From NCBI RefSeq assembly GCF_037975245.1, contig NC_092567.1, positions 3,604,214 to 3,668,213 on the forward strand: 64,000 bases of DNA, read 5' to 3'. The notes beneath the pieces are model-generated. The model had not been told where the DNA came from. It made no database searches and saw nothing but the letters and a program-made list of their open reading frames with translations. Position numbers and translations under genes: made by a program. Positions 36,937 to 49,623 of the stretch are shown here, piece by piece. Within the stretch, counting starts at the first letter, position 1, and the number at the start of each line of letters is the position of its first letter. The stretch is from Apostichopus japonicus (taxonomy: Eukaryota > Echinodermata > Holothuroidea > Aspidochirotida > Stichopodidae).

Positions 36937-39900
36937 ACTAGATTGTATAATCCAGTCACTTTTATTGTTGACGTCAGCTGTTTAAAATGTCATTTCTTAA
37001 AACTAAATATATAAAATATTAAAATAAAACCTAGACTGACAGCAGTGGTATTTTAGTGGTTTACAACATGTACAGTTTAGATAGTAAAATATATAATTGA
37101 AACAGCGACCACTATTAATAATATCCCACACTTTAGGCGGAAAAGGACACAGGTAACGTACATATTTATAGCGTTGACAATTATACGCTAACAGTGGCAT
37201 GACCTATATTGATAGGGGGAGGGTGCCTTTGACTTGACGGTAAAAAAAAGTTCTCAAAGTTGTAACTATGGAAAGAAGGAGGGCTCTTATGGAGCACTTC
37301 TGTCTGCGACGCCTATGCGCACCATTGCACCCCCTCCTTCACCCCACTAGCTTTGTTATAGCAGAACAAAAAGAAATGGCAAGGAAACACAAAGAGCAGA
37401 TTTCACAGATCAAGTTTGATCGGATTCGTTTCCATTCGATGAACGTTTATATTACAAAATTAGTTCAGACATTTGTGTCCAGTGCTGACGTCATTAATTT
37501 AAACCCAGTTCGGAGAAGATGAACTTATTTTGATAGTTAAACCTTTCTTAGGTCAAATTTTATAAAAGGAAGAGGAATGTTTATCAATATAATCGAAATA
37601 GTTGTTATATGATCAGATTGTATCATGTATCATACGAGCTATGCTTTTAATGGTTATCAATATTCATATAGATTCTCTATTCACCGTCATGTTACTTTGA
37701 ATCTGATAACTGAACGAGCTGAGTATATGACGGACAATATAACTTGATGCTTAATGGAGCCTGGGTGATCTTACCTTATCGGAGTTTTGTTAGATAAGCC
37801 AGTGATAATAAATGGCTTTACGATATAATATGATAGCAAATATTAAAGATCAATTATGCATTATTGTGCAAACTCTTACACTCTTTGTCTAATTTTATCG
37901 TTTCTGGAGTGATTTAAGTAGATTGCAGTATATTATATGTTAGGTTATGTAGGTACGTTGTTGTACTTTTGAAGGTGGAAATTCAACACAAACTGCGGCA
38001 TTTAGGCAGAATCGTTACTAACTGATAACGTGTATTTAGCAATTTAATGTCTAAGGCTCCGTAAGTTAAGAATGTACATTGAAATATATATAATTTAAAT
38101 GATGTTCTTTCAACAATCATATTTAATATTAAATATCCAAAGATAAACATCATACGTACGAACTTCATCCAGGAAATAATTCGGAATCGAACTTTTCGTA
38201 GATTTACAACGCTGTGAAACTACAGCCGACATACTTTGTTTTGATGCAGCATGAGCCTAATTTCTAATAATATTATGATTAAAAAGGAAAATTAAATTAA
38301 ACGTTTCAGGATGTAATCACTTTATCATCATAATGGAAATAACTTTAGACATTTTACCACTGTCAACTAAATTCAGTGCCGTGGATAAAAACCTATGTAT
38401 GTTTATGTTGGAATACGGTAACTTAATGACGCTTAGATCTGTATGTTATGTGATTAATAACACTGATGGAACACTACTGATGGGGATCTCTCTGATATTA
38501 ATTTGCGGCTTAGTTTGATACTTCAACAACATCATATAGTCGATGGTTCGATCATATTACACGAGAATGTCACCTTTTTAAGAAGTATTATGAGTAAAGA
38601 AAGGGAAATGTCTTTAAATAGGCGCATGCGCTATACTTGCTTTTTAATCCCTGTAAAGATATTTTAATATTTCATACATTTTATAATGATGGTACTATAA
38701 AATATAAACTTGGGCTTTTCCATTTTCACAATGACAGCAATTTATATTCAAATGGTGGCAAAATCAATTCTGGTAATTAAAAATCATTTTGAAGGTTGGT
38801 CAAGAATTTTTCGTAGAGAAAAAGCAGTAAATGGTTGGTATAGACTACATTGGTGCTTTAAACATTTCGAATAAACTGAACATCACGAATATAATTATAC
38901 TTGCCTGGACATTATGTTTTCACGGAGACAGTTTGTTATTACCATAGTAAAGAAATGATTTAGACCGAGCTTTTGACGGAAGGTACTTAACGCCATTGAA
39001 TTACGCAAAACAGTGAAAGGCGATTAATTGATGCATTAGCGTGACATAGTTCGTTTGATAATTAGTTTAATTCGTATGTAATATCATGTTAGGTTTTTCT
39101 ATAATTTAGTTTCCAAGAAACGAGTTTCTTACCCTGGAAATGATGACTAATTTACTTTAATTACGCCAAGGAATCAGTCACAGGTCAATGTGTATTTGTT
39201 TTGGTTTCTGTGTAATCAGCACAAATGACAGACAATGACTGCACTAACTAATGCAGCCTCTATCAAGAAAGTGAATGACTATTGTCTTACATAATTCACT
39301 TTATTATAATTGTTCACTTTGGGCTTGGGTCGTGATTGATCATCGGAGGATGTTCAAAACATCATTTTTTACCGTAACAAAATTTAGATTGTTACTTGTT
39401 AAGCCGATATTTTAATTTAAATGTTTATCAAAAATAATTATAATGAAGGTCATTAAAAGTTGCTTCTTTAAAAAAAAAAAATAATGGGCTATAAGTTATT
39501 TATTCTGAATAGTGTTTCTGGATGTTGATGTGACAATAACCTATGTCTTGGAGAAGTTAACTGTTGTTAGTTTTTAAACTAATACCGTCTATTCCAGATT
39601 ATCAATATTAGCAAAGATTTTCATTGGAATGTGTACTCATATGGGATGACGAGAGGTCAACGGGACAATACTTTGAAATCCAATATCTGTTAATCTCCAA
39701 AAACTTTCTGGAAGTCAGGAAGGTAAAATTATGTACGAACTTCATCACCTGATAAGGAGTATCGTTATGTTATATAGTTTAAAATGTATCCAGGTATAAA
39801 ACTAAAGTGATCCTCTCGAAAAATTGAATCCTCCTTCACAAGGAATCATTTTTGCAACCCTCGAAAATATGTATAGGTCTTTGAAAACTATTGATCCTGA

Positions 39901-39985
39901 ATTCATGTTACCACACTTTGGATTACGAAATCATTGCGAAATATTCACATGGTAAATCCTGGGATGCTGATCCAACGAGAAATTT
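36937..39985. other. Intergenic, no gene seen
   Basis: TGACGTCA occurs at 36969 and 37486. A frame at 37268-37522 is basic and Gln/Lys-rich but has no recognisable motif. The rest is AT-rich. Confidence 0.55.
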
Positions 39986-39993
39986 TGTAAAAA

Positions 39994-40360
39994 CAGTGGC
40001 GTAGGAAGGTACTTTTGAGTGGGGGGGCTGAAGACTGATGGCCGGCCTGGGGGAGGGGTCTAAGGGGAGGGGTTTCCCCCTCCCCTTTGGATTTTTTTTG
40101 CATTTCCAGGTGGCCTTAGATGCAATTTGGTGCAATATAGCACACTTCAACACCCACTCCATTTTGTAAAGAATTTTGCATTTTCACCTGGTCTTAGATG
40201 CAATTTGGTGCTTCAAATGAGTTTTTTTTCTCATTTGGAAATGAAAAAGGGGTTTTCTGACTTGCGGAGCGGGGGGGCGGAACGATACTTCCGCCCCCCC
40301 CCATATTTTTCACTGGGGGGCTGGCGCCCCCCCCCCAGCCCCCCGGTTCCTACGCCCTTG
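39994..40360 (+). mobile_element. hAT MITE, 367 bp, copy 1
   Basis: Begins CAGTGGCGTAGGAA, ends TTCCTACGCCCTTG, and is flanked by a perfect 8-bp duplication TGTAAAAA (39986-39993 and 40361-40368). The interior is G/C-rich at both ends and contains two diverged copies of a TTAGATGCAATTTGGTGC motif. A near relative lies inverted at 41079-41427. It is too short for a transposase. Confidence 0.95.
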
Positions 40361-40368
40361 TGTAAAAA

Positions 40369-41070
40369 CATGTCCATGGATGTAGAGCACGATGAGAAGG
40401 TTGCAGTGTCTTTTAATTGATGTCTTTGAAGTAATTATTATTTAACTAAATGGTTACACTATCACCAGCAGTCCCCGTACGTTCCATTGCTTATGTTGGA
40501 TTTGATGCAAGAGCAACGAGTTTATTCAAGCTATCTTAATACAATGCTGTATGACTAACAGAACATCTGTCCTTGGAATGCTAAACAAAGCTAAAGCCAC
40601 CTGCGGTTTTCTTCTCATTCAGAATGGGATTTACTCGTATTGTTATGCTAATCTTACCGGATAACTGCTCGCATGTCGAAATTATTCCTGAATCACGTGT
40701 ATGGCAAAGAAAAATACCAACTAATGATATATTCCAGTTTGATTCTGTCGGAAAATTTGGATCATTGCTCAATGCCGGTCTTGTTTTGAACCGGTACTCC
40801 AGGTTTTACAACTGAAAATGAAAGCTTATAGGCAATAAAATTGGATTATCGGTTAAAAATTAGACCGTTTGTCTGGTTAATATTCGGAGTTTATCATTGT
40901 TAATCAAGGTTTTTCGACCGACAATGCAGGCTTATCGTTCAAACTGCTAGATTACGGACTAATTAACCTGAATAATTGTTTGTATCCATACTTGCCAAAT
41001 GTCCATAACGAGGAATATTTCGATAGTCATCCTGTTCAAATTCTGTACATAAAAATAAGTTTGGCCTTTA
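40369..41070. other. Spacer between two inverted hAT MITEs
   Basis: About 700 bp without a recognisable gene. Opposing short frames at 40581-40815 lack support. Confidence 0.6.
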
Positions 41071-41078
41071 ACTCCCAT

Positions 41079-41427
41079 CAAGGGCGTAGGAACCGGGGGG
41101 CTGGGGGCGCCAGCCCCCCAGTAAAAAATATGGGGGGGGGGCAGAATTATCATTCCGCCCCCCGCTCCGCAAGTCAGAAAACCCCTTTTTCATTTCCAAA
41201 TGAGAAAAAAATCTCATTTGGAGCAACAAATTGCATCTAAGGCCAGGTGAAAATGCAACATTATTTACAAAATGGAGTGGGTGTTGAAGTGTGCTATATT
41301 GCACAAAATTGCATCTGAGGCCACCTGGAAATGCCAAAAAAATTCCCCTCCCCTTAGAACCCCTCCCCCAGGTCGGCCATCAGTCTTCAGCCCCCCCCCC
41401 ACTCAAAAGTACCTTCCTACGCCACTG
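41079..41427 (-). mobile_element. hAT MITE, 349 bp, copy 2 (inverted)
   Basis: Begins CAAGGGCGTAGGAACC and ends CCTTCCTACGCCACTG, the reverse-complement arrangement of copy 1. A perfect 8-bp target duplication ACTCCCAT flanks it (41071-41078 and 41428-41435). Independent target sites show that the pair arose by two insertions, not by local inversion. Confidence 0.95.
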
Positions 41428-41435
41428 ACTCCCAT

Positions 41436-43039
41436 CATAAACATATCGTTCAAACGAATGGTTTAGCTATAACTAAATTCAGCCTGTAAATGTATAGTTG
41501 TATTCACAACGTTTTACGAAATCAAAGTGGTTGTAATATCTCAAAACTCCCCGCCCCAACCTCCAAGGAATTGAAATAGCTTTAATGGTAGCAAGCTGTA
41601 CATTACTCTAATTCCACCTTTGTTTCCCTTCATGTTTATTATCTATATCATAATATTCTTTGAATATTCATTATTGTGAACATCAAAAACAAATGAACGT
41701 CAGAGCGGCCCTTCTTGTATCAAATAATTATGGATGATCTAAATAATCCTACAACCTCACTCTGACTATCCTGACAGTACTCCACATTCTTCTCCTAACG
41801 GTTACTTTGTTATAATCAAAAGTTAGTTGTGTCCTTCTCCCGTGTGATTCAAACTTTATAATTTTAGAGGGCGCTTGTACCATTTATTCACAGAGATATG
41901 AGAACTGTGCGGCGATCAATGCTGATATTGATAAGGTTAGTGCAGAGAAATGGTTTCACTTTGAATGCAAGATATATTAAGTGCATTTTTTTAGATTGAA
42001 TGTTAGTCGATCTGTAATGCTGGACTATTTCGTTTTAGGCTAAGTAGATTATTATTTGTATATTTAAAACAAATAATTCGGTTGATATTGACAAATCTGT
42101 TATTCGCTTCAGGAGTACCGTAGCAAAGTTCTTCCTTAAAATTGTTATGCTTAATTCAAACAAACAGTAAATTAAATTTTGGATGTTTCCAGTTCATCTT
42201 TCAAAGGATTTAATCTAGAAAACAAATAGGTGGGTGACGACAGGTAATAAGCTTTATGTACTTTACTAATTGCTCTCAATATACGACTTAAAACAAGATA
42301 CCTTAATTTGATTAAATGCAATCTAATTTTGAATACTCTGAAGATTTTGGTAACAATCTTGGTAAGTCGTAATACGGCTGCTTTATGGTTTACAAAGAGA
42401 GGAGCACTTTATTTTATCACTGAAGTGTAAAGTAACGTTTTCTTAAGAGTAATTTCAGGTAGAGTAAGATATCATTACACGATGTAATAATACATGCAGA
42501 TAGAATGCTTGTAAATAAAGCAGTAAAATCTTACACTAAATTTGTTTCAGATAACACAAATGTATTTTATCCTGTATCATTAGTTCAAACAGTTTATTTC
42601 TTATCAGCAGGTGTACGGCCACAGCCACATGGTTAGATAGGTTGATAATATTATCATAGGAGTTAACCTTACATGACTTGGCTAGGGAGACGAAACAAAA
42701 TGTTACAAATAAGCACAAAAGTACAATTTAAAGCGTCGTTAAATGTTAAATTATTTCCACTCATAATCTAACCAAACAATATCGGGTTTTAACATCTTTC
42801 CGGTCACAGAAGCCTTTCACACCCATGCCGTTCCTGTCTCACCCTCGTAATGGATCAACTAACTTTTTGCGTTAGAATTTCTTCTTGTTAAACAATTTTT
42901 CCAGCCAACTCCCAAAAGAGGGGTAAAAATATACTTCACATACGTCAACTCTGTTTTATTTTATTTTTGTTTATAGTAAGATATTGAAGCGAATGTAGCC
43001 CAGTACTGCAGATACATAATGGAACTTAACCACAGCAAT
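41436..43039. other. Intergenic, no gene seen
   Basis: AT-rich sequence before the left edge of duplication copy B. No repeats or frames worth listing. Confidence 0.6.
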
Positions 43040-43163
43040 ATACCCCCCCATTCCCCTTCCCTCCACTTTTATCTTCCCGTGAAATGTATGTGGTGCTGCA
43101 TATCTTACACACCAACAGTTGATCATGACGTCATATATGCTAATGATTCAAAATCCCCAACCC

Positions 43164-44279
43164 CAAGGGCGGCGGAACCGGGGGGGGGCACAGGGGGCAC
43201 CTGCCCCCCCCCCACTTTTCCTCAGGATAAAAATGTGCCCTTTTTCTACCTAAAAAATTGTACTCTTGATCACCTTATTAGGTCAGCGATATTTCAGTAA
43301 GAGATCTTATCCTAATTTATAAGTAATAATGAATTTTTGTGGGTCAAACTCAAATGTTTACTACCACAAGGCGTCTAGCATTCTGGTGAGTGCCATTATG
43401 CATATTCAATTTGTCAGAAAAATCCTAATACATTTCCAAAAATACATATATATTACATTGTGACTTTGTAATAAGCAGAAGCCATTTATAGCCTAATATG
43501 AATAATGAGTTTAGTTTTAATATCCCATAACCTACCCCATCCTTTCGTATTTTGACATATTTCATTTGATTCATACATTTATCGATCGCGTGTGTATGGA
43601 CTTGGACTTTATAGTGATTTCACCTCATTTTGTCTCGAAAGTAAACTTGTTCCTTGTTTTCAATTTGCACATTGGATATTGCTGTGCTAGTATGCATTTT
43701 TCCTGGGGGGGGGGGGGGCAGTGGAGGAGCGTCCATACAGTCAGAGGGGGCGGATGCCCCCCTGACGGACTCAAAATGACTGCTGGCGCCCTTTTCAGCT
43801 TTTTACCACTTTTTAATTATTCGCGATTATTGACTATTTTATTGCGCTCTCAAATACCTATTGACATTTGTCACATTTTGTTGGTGTAATTTTCTGACCA
43901 AACGGCGACGACACCTATTTATTCTTCGTTTATCTGCAAATTAGCAAGGCCCGGAAAGGGTCATTTCCGGCGATCTAGGGAGTATCTTTACTCAAAAATT
44001 TCTGAACGCTCCGCGCCAACCTGTGGTGGCGCTCCGCTTAGATAGTGTCGAAAGCGCCCCCGGCCTACAGACCATTCTCGCCTCCTGACCAATACCCCTA
44101 GCTCCGCAACTGGGGGGGGGGGGTGAAGGAGTGATGTGTATACGCAAATAAAATAATACAATAAGAGTTATAAAGGGTACTAAATATCAGGCTGCATCAG
44201 TCCAATTGAATTTCTTCAAAGTGCCCTTCGACGTCGGTGCCCCCCCCCCCCAGATTAAAAAGTGCTTCCGCCGCCCTTG
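43164..44279. mobile_element. hAT-like element with a nested hAT
   Basis: CAAGGGCGGCGGAA at the left and TTCCGCCGCCCTTG at the right are a perfect 14-bp inverted pair. The flanking 8-mers CCCAACCC and CCCACCCC agree at seven positions, though the C-rich target makes this weaker than usual. Copy A has a C-run at the corresponding place (11385-11402). Without its nested element it would be about 0.72 kb. No transposase frame survives. Confidence 0.85.
43719..44112. mobile_element. Nested hAT-like MITE, 394 bp
   Basis: Starts CAGTGGAGGAGCGTC and ends GCTCCGCAACTG. The terminal CAGT(G/T)G.GGAGC matches in inverted orientation. Runs of G flank both ends (43705-43718 and 44113-44123), so the target duplication would be eight Gs and cannot be delimited. 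The internal CCTGTGGTGGCGCTCCGCTT is shared with the element at 35902-36928. Confidence 0.7.
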
Positions 44280-45370
44280 CCCACCCCATCCACTTCCCAG
44301 CCATTCAACTAAATTTCACTTGTGCTTAACTTAAACTTAAGTTCGTGTTTTAAATGTACGTGTTTATTATCAGTAGGTGGTTTTATTAAACACTGACGTA
44401 AAATAATATCATCCAGTTTTCCAGTCAAATGTTCTCGTTATACAACCAAATACTCCTTATCGTTGTGCAAATATAGAAAACCTTTCGTTTTGTCAACCTT
44501 GAACTTTGATGTGTGTTCTGTTGTATTTCTTTATTAATTCAATGAATATTATCAGTACGTTGACGAATTAAACACATACAAAAATAAATAGGAACAATCA
44601 TTACCCTATCACTGAACTTTACATCAATATGATACTATCGTTTGCTTAGGATGAATTGCCACAATATATCAGCTTGCGGTATACACTGTAAAACCCAACC
44701 GGTAGATGAGCTTTCTGAACAAGGGTTATGACAGTCAGGATGACTCAATAATGTTAAAATAAGCGTTACAACATGATTTACGTAAGTTTTATGCGGAAAC
44801 GTAGATCAACGTATGAAGATATCGTTGTTTCAACTTGTGATGGTCGAGTATCAAAACATTTCTACATGAAAACGACTGGAAAGAGAAGACTGTGCGTATT
44901 TTCAACAAAATTACCGGTAAGTGATCGCTCGCGCGCGTATATCGACTAAGTAGATAACATACGTCAGGGGCCAGCTTTTCCAAGTCTTGGATGATTTACG
45001 GTTCGTATTTAGAATGATTAATGCTCAATACAGTAATGATATTCGCAAAAATTCGACTGAATCTGAAATATGTTGTTAAAATTAGCCCAAGTCAAAGTTT
45101 AAAACTTGCAGCATGAAATTATATGCGTGATTGAATTGGATTAGAAAAGTTACTATTTCAACAGCCTAGCCTACAACATTTATAAGCTCCATTTCACGTT
45201 GAACGTAGGCTGTGCATTAGGTTAGGCTATAGAGCTTTACAGATAGGCCTAACCATTAACAGTTGCGCAGTGTGAGACAAAGGAGTAAAACATTCGGTTC
45301 ATCAGCATGAGCTCATGTGGTTAATACATGGTACTGATTAGCAAATTTGAATGAGGTATAATTTAGAGAT

Positions 45371-45658
45371 ATGTTTGTTGTGATTGGCAGTGATAGTGGT
45401 CATTCTGTACTAGCAAATATACAAACTATTATTGTTGATAAAAACAATGGATGGCTTGTAGTAAAATTGCATACATCTATTTTTCAGAGCCACATTGGAG
45501 CATACAAAGTGACAGAGACTGAAAACTATGATCAAGTAGTTTGTCCAGGTAATCTTAAAGATTACTACCTTCTAACTTCCTACACTATGAGAGAAGCTAA
45601 AGTGGTTGTGTTAAAACACTCTGTAGATATACATGAAGAACAACTGGAGTTACCCTAA
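45371..45658 (+). CDS. 95-codon ORF, probable transposon protein C-terminal part
   Basis: Reads from ATG at 45371 to TAA. The first 65 residues contain VLANIQTIIVDKNNGWLVVK, a spaced His (QSHIGAYKV) and a DLY-like segment (GNLKDYYLLTSYTM). From memory this resembles the small beta-rich C-terminal module of many animal transposon-derived proteins, where the pattern is V..I..I......W.....L....H..AY.V. The frame may begin earlier through an upstream exon, because an AG lies just before the ATG. It sits in the outer CACTG element, 0.3 kb upstream of the SAMD3-like remnant and in the same direction. It shows no internal stop, unlike its neighbour. Confidence 0.5.
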   Translation: MFVVIGSDSGHSVLANIQTIIVDKNNGWLVVKLHTSIFQSHIGAYKVTETENYDQVVCPGNLKDYYLLTSYTMREAKVVVLKHSVDIHEEQLELP

Positions 45659-45951
45659 GTTGAGTTGTCTGTGATAAAGCATGAGCCTTACTAAACGTTG
45701 AAAGATGCAGTACTTGGATGACATTTACATGCAAAATTTCTACTCATGCAAGTAGCCAAGAGTAGATGTACAGTAGATCAGCTGCCATACTGCATATTTA
45801 TGCAGTGCATTTGGTATACTGCAGCTGAATGGGTTGTTGCACTTACTGCTAAAATATTACTATGTGGTACAGTACTGTAATTCTAAGGGGAGTGTACGAG
45901 ACGATATAGCCAGCTTCTAACTCACTTACATTGTTCTCTTTTCATGCATAG

Positions 45952-46405
45952 GATTGCTCAGAAATTGATACTATGTACAAATTGAGGGTAGTGTTGTCAC
46001 CAAAGGACATTCAGAAGGTGTCCCTTGAGCAACGTCCAGAGTCTGTTGAGAACCTTATGGAAACTTTGAAAGATAAGTTAAGCCTTGAAGGCAGTTTCTA
46101 AACGTTTACATCTAAACGTTAACCCAAGGAAGCGCTCCTACCCTGGAATGCTTCATCAAAACACAAAAAACCAAAGAGAGCAGAAATAAATTACTTACCA
46201 GACATTCCAATTGGAGAAGATGCAACAAGTATGGAGTCTTATTGAGAAAACTTTTGCACAGAAGTTCAAAAGAGAAACAGGGACATGGACAGATTAATAA
46301 AATGATGATAAGGACCTATGCATACCGTAGACAGGACCTGGTCTTAAATGCGCCAGCCGTCAACGAAATGGTAGAAAGATGCCCGCCTTATTTCTTCCCA
46401 GTGAA
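45952..46405 (+). pseudogene. SAMD3-like family ORF remnant, N-terminal and central parts
   Basis: An acceptor (CTCTTTTCATGCATAG) precedes 45952. A 49-codon frame follows with YKLRVVLSPKDIQKVSLEQR and SVENLMETLKDKLSLEGSF, the PB1-like ubiquitin-fold start of the large SAMD3-like family of fish and invertebrate proteins. It stops at TAA 46099. Further on, YLPDIPIGEDATSMESY (46188-46238, then stop) and, after a one-base shift, MIRTYAYRRQDLVLNAPAVN and VERCPPYFF match the central part of the same family. A GTAAGT donor is at 46406. Stops and a frameshift show decay. The family's function is unknown and copies are often tied to mobile elements. The assignment is from recalled sequence patterns. 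Confidence 0.65.
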
Positions 46406-46976
46406 GTAAGTTCCTTAATTGTTCATTAATTTATTGGGGTGCTGTCTCCTTCACTAAAATTGGACATTTTGTTTTGTATTTTTCATGATATAGTAGTGCA
46501 GTGTATAATGAGTAATAAAAGTAATCACAGTGGGTGATTAGTGTTAGAGATGTTTTATTTCTTATGTATAAAATTTTGGTAAAATACAGAAAAAAAGAGA
46601 TACAAAGTATGTGGTCTGAATATGGTGCAGCAGGGTGATCTGATCAGTAATTAGCATTTTAAGCATTTTTTAGCATTAGTAATTAGTATTTTTTAACCCA
46701 TGGATGTCAGTCACCATTACTTATTTTGTTTGTCACTAATATCTGCACTAAATACCTGTAAAATTAGTTTATAACTGTATATTATATATGGTCTTACCCA
46801 GGATTCCGATTGGCAGTTGACTACCATCGACAAATGCACTTACAAGTTGCATTTATACTCTCACCTTGGAAAAGGCTTTCTATAATATTGCTACCTGGCA
46901 AAAGGGAGCCATCTTCTTTTCATATGGCAAACTTAACTAAATATTGTTTTCTACATTTCTCATTTTATTCTTTCAG

Positions 46977-47005
46977 TTGAAGGCTGAGTTTTCGAGGTTA
47001 AGCAA
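46977..47005 (+). pseudogene. SAMD3-like exon, left fragment before the inner transposon
   Basis: An acceptor tract (TTTTATTCTTTCAG) ends at 46976. The exon opens LKAEFSRLSN, matching the family's NAEF.RI segment that follows the R.P..F block. After AGCAA (47001-47005) the sequence changes abruptly to CACTCTTAA, the left end of the inner element. The continuation of this exon is at 51387. Confidence 0.7.
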
Positions 47006-47016
47006 CACTCTTAAAA

Positions 47017-47268
47017 CATCCGGATCAAATTTGATTCATTCCGGATCAAATTTGATCCGGTTTCCGGATCCCAGGGGCACCGACCCCGTCCGGATCAAAA
47101 TGATCCGGATTTCCGGATCAAAGAACAATGACCCCATTCCGGATCAAATTTGATCCGGCTTCCGGATCCCAGGGGCACCGACCCCGCCCGGATCAAAATG
47201 ATCCGGATTTCCGGATCAAAAAAACAATGACCCCATTCCGGATAAATTTGATCCCGTTTCCGTTTCAA
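47017..47268. repeat. Subterminal palindromic repeats, ~98-bp period
   Basis: The 20-bp perfect palindrome CCGGATCAAATTTGATCCGG occurs at 47041-47060 and 47139-47158, and a mutated one at 47238, within units of 98-99 bp that also contain CCCAGGGGCACCGACCCC and a second near-palindrome around CCGGATCAAAATGATCCGG. Half-units lie at 47019-47038. The block is far more G/C-rich than its surroundings. The frames over it (46944-47352) are artefacts. Confidence 0.9.
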
Positions 47269-48815
47269 GGGTACTTACGTTTTGGATATGTTATGAATAA
47301 GAAACAACATACAAATCTGAAAATAACTTGGCCATGTCTTTATTCTTTTTAACAACTTCGTTAACAAACAACGTCAATTATTTCTACTTATAAAAAGGTT
47401 GATCTGGGTTACAATACTGATGAACAAAAGCGGAAATGGAAAAGTGGATGGAATGCGAGAGTTTTATTAAGGCAGCAAAAGTGTATACTATTTTTAGTTA
47501 TATCCATGTTATATATGTGACTTGTGACTTGTTGTGGCAATGTGTAACTTTTTGCTTTCAAAAACTTTATTTTCTAACTAGAATGTCTATGTCTTATGCT
47601 TTAAAATCTCCACTAAAGATATCCTACAATAGGTACAAATGTTAGAATATGCTTAAAAGAGATCATCTCCTGCTAACTTTAACCTTTGAAATCTACATAT
47701 TGCAGGATAATGAAAAATTCTGAAAAATACTACTCCACCAGCCTCTCAGCGAATGGTCTTACATTATTTACCAAATAATGATACTTTGATGTATTTTGGT
47801 TTGTTACAAATAACTTAGTACTATAGAATGACACAACTTTGATATTGTACAACTTAACAATGGGTAAGACTTTAAATTGCATGCACAAAATCTTTGTTAC
47901 ATACAGCAGAAATGATAGAGATGTGATTTGTCATGGGAATAAGAAAATGTTTGTAAAAATAATTTCCTTACTATGTTTACCTTTGCAAAATTTTATTAAA
48001 TATTAATTGCATCGAATGTTCTATGTATTAAAATAAATGAAAATACTTTGAAAACTTAAGTATTTTACTGAACTACCAACATGTTTGGAAATGAACAAGT
48101 GCTTGAATTATCACGTATGAATGCTTGATGATGTTTCTCTTGTTACTTTAAGTGGCATAAGCAGGTTTTAGTTGGAGGAGGTGGTGGGGGCAGGTTAAGT
48201 TACCAATGCATCACTCACTGTTTATGCTAGAAAAAACACCATCCCTCTATTCATCTTTAAAATCTGAACAGCTCACACATAACAATGAGGAATTTTTGCA
48301 CTTAAATTATGCAACCGGCTCACCCAAACTATTCCAGTGCAATTTGACCTGTCAATATTGAACATGAGTGGACAAACTGAACTCAAACTATGATAAATTT
48401 GTTATCTAAGATAATGTGATATCCATTAATACCATGACGGGTAAAAAAAAGGTGATGATTGCTCAGTCTTCTGGTTCAGAAAGTTCTCAAAAAGTCCCAG
48501 GTGTTGTATCATTCTATGTATAATTGAGTTCAAGTATTTTAAAAGATATGTCAACTGTCTGCAGAAGTCATTGGCAAGGTAGCCCCCTTTTTTCAACTCT
48601 ACTAAACACCTGCTCTGGTTGCTCTCTTGGTCCTCATGCCAAAACGAAAGGCTGTGGCGGTTGAACTTTTTCAAGGACAGATGGTATGTTTGTGCCAATC
48701 TATTGAAAAGATATATGAGAAATTACACATTTTTGTTTTCAAATTGCAACATTCTGACATACAAGGATACAACCATACATTGCCACAATTTTAAAATTTT
48801 GCAACCAGCTCCTCC

Positions 48816-48930
48816 TCATCATCATCATCACCAACACCACCATCATCATCATCATCACCAACACCTCCATCATCACCACCACCACCATCTTCACTATCAT
48901 CATCACCACCACCATCACCAACACCATGCA
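48816..48930 (+). repeat. (CAT/CAC)n trinucleotide microsatellite
   Basis: About 110 bp of CAT and CAC triplets. It produces a polyhistidine frame forward and poly-Met/Val reverse. Neither is supported as a protein. Confidence 0.95.
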
Positions 48931-49334
48931 TCATTATCATTGTGATTCTCAATCATTTCATAACCGTTTGGTCATTCTCTCTGAGAAACATATATGATTT
49001 TAAGAATGTGAGGCAAACTTCGCTAACTTAAAGTACTATAAATAGTAGAGTCATAAAAGAAAGAGAAAAAGCAGATTTGCATGATTTTGAAGCTCAGTAA
49101 AATTGCAATCAACCTAACAGGTACCCAAGGAAAGGCTAGAAAAGGACTAGCAAAACACTCATACCATACTCTTATGGCCCAATTAACGTTGATATATTAT
49201 GTGTAGCCTACAACATGGCATTATTCACTCTTCTTAAGTCTTACAGCAACAGTAAGCTTAGCGCACTTCAGTTTGGGTTCCTGTTCGCCAAGTGACTGAG
49301 CTAGAATAGCACATGTATTGAGTAAAACTCTTAC

Positions 49335-49471
49335 CATGCCATCTGTTGTGTATTTTCTGAGAGAATATCTCCCACAGAACTCTTCTTATTGTCTCTGATA
49401 TTAAAGGCTCTGTGATACTCCAGTCTCCAGACACGTTACCATCGCTGAAAGAACACACTCCTCTGCATCAT
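49335..49471 (-). CDS. Inner-transposon gene candidate, downstream exon
   Basis: On the minus strand TTGTTTTCACAG precedes 137 bases that end at a GTAAGAG donor. One frame reads FSDGNVSGDWSITEPLISET followed by IRRVLWEIFSQKIHNRWH and is open to the donor, but it does not obviously join the exon at 49624-49780, so a frameshift or missing exon is likely. I do not recognise the segment. It lies in the inner element on the same strand as the SAM-like exon. Confidence 0.4.
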
Positions 49472-49539
49472 CTGTGAAAACAATCATTGATATCGTTTTA
49501 AGCAACAAAAGTCACTAGATGCAAAAACTACATGAATGA

Positions 49540-49612
49540 ATGGATGGATGTATGGATGGATGGTAGGATGGATGGATGGATGAATGAAAGACTAAATAAA
49601 TAAATAAATACA
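49540..49612 (+). repeat. (GGAT)n and (AAAT)n microsatellites
   Basis: ATGGATGGATG repeats at 49540-49583 run through ATGAATGA into AAATAAATAAAT (49595-49610). Confidence 0.9.
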
Positions 49613-49623
49613 TTTTAATTTAC

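Noticed and set aside
40127-41337. Similar ORFs on opposite strands at 40127-40420 and 41068-41337
   Set aside because: Both are chance frames through the two inverted copies of one hAT MITE.
46944-47352. Two overlapping proline/aspartate-rich ORFs
   Set aside because: They translate the 98-bp CCGGATC palindrome array. The real coding remnant is a short exon in another frame at 46977-47005.
48619-48945. Polyhistidine protein
   Set aside because: The His run is the translation of a CAT/CAC microsatellite, and the reverse strand gives an equally open Met/Val frame.
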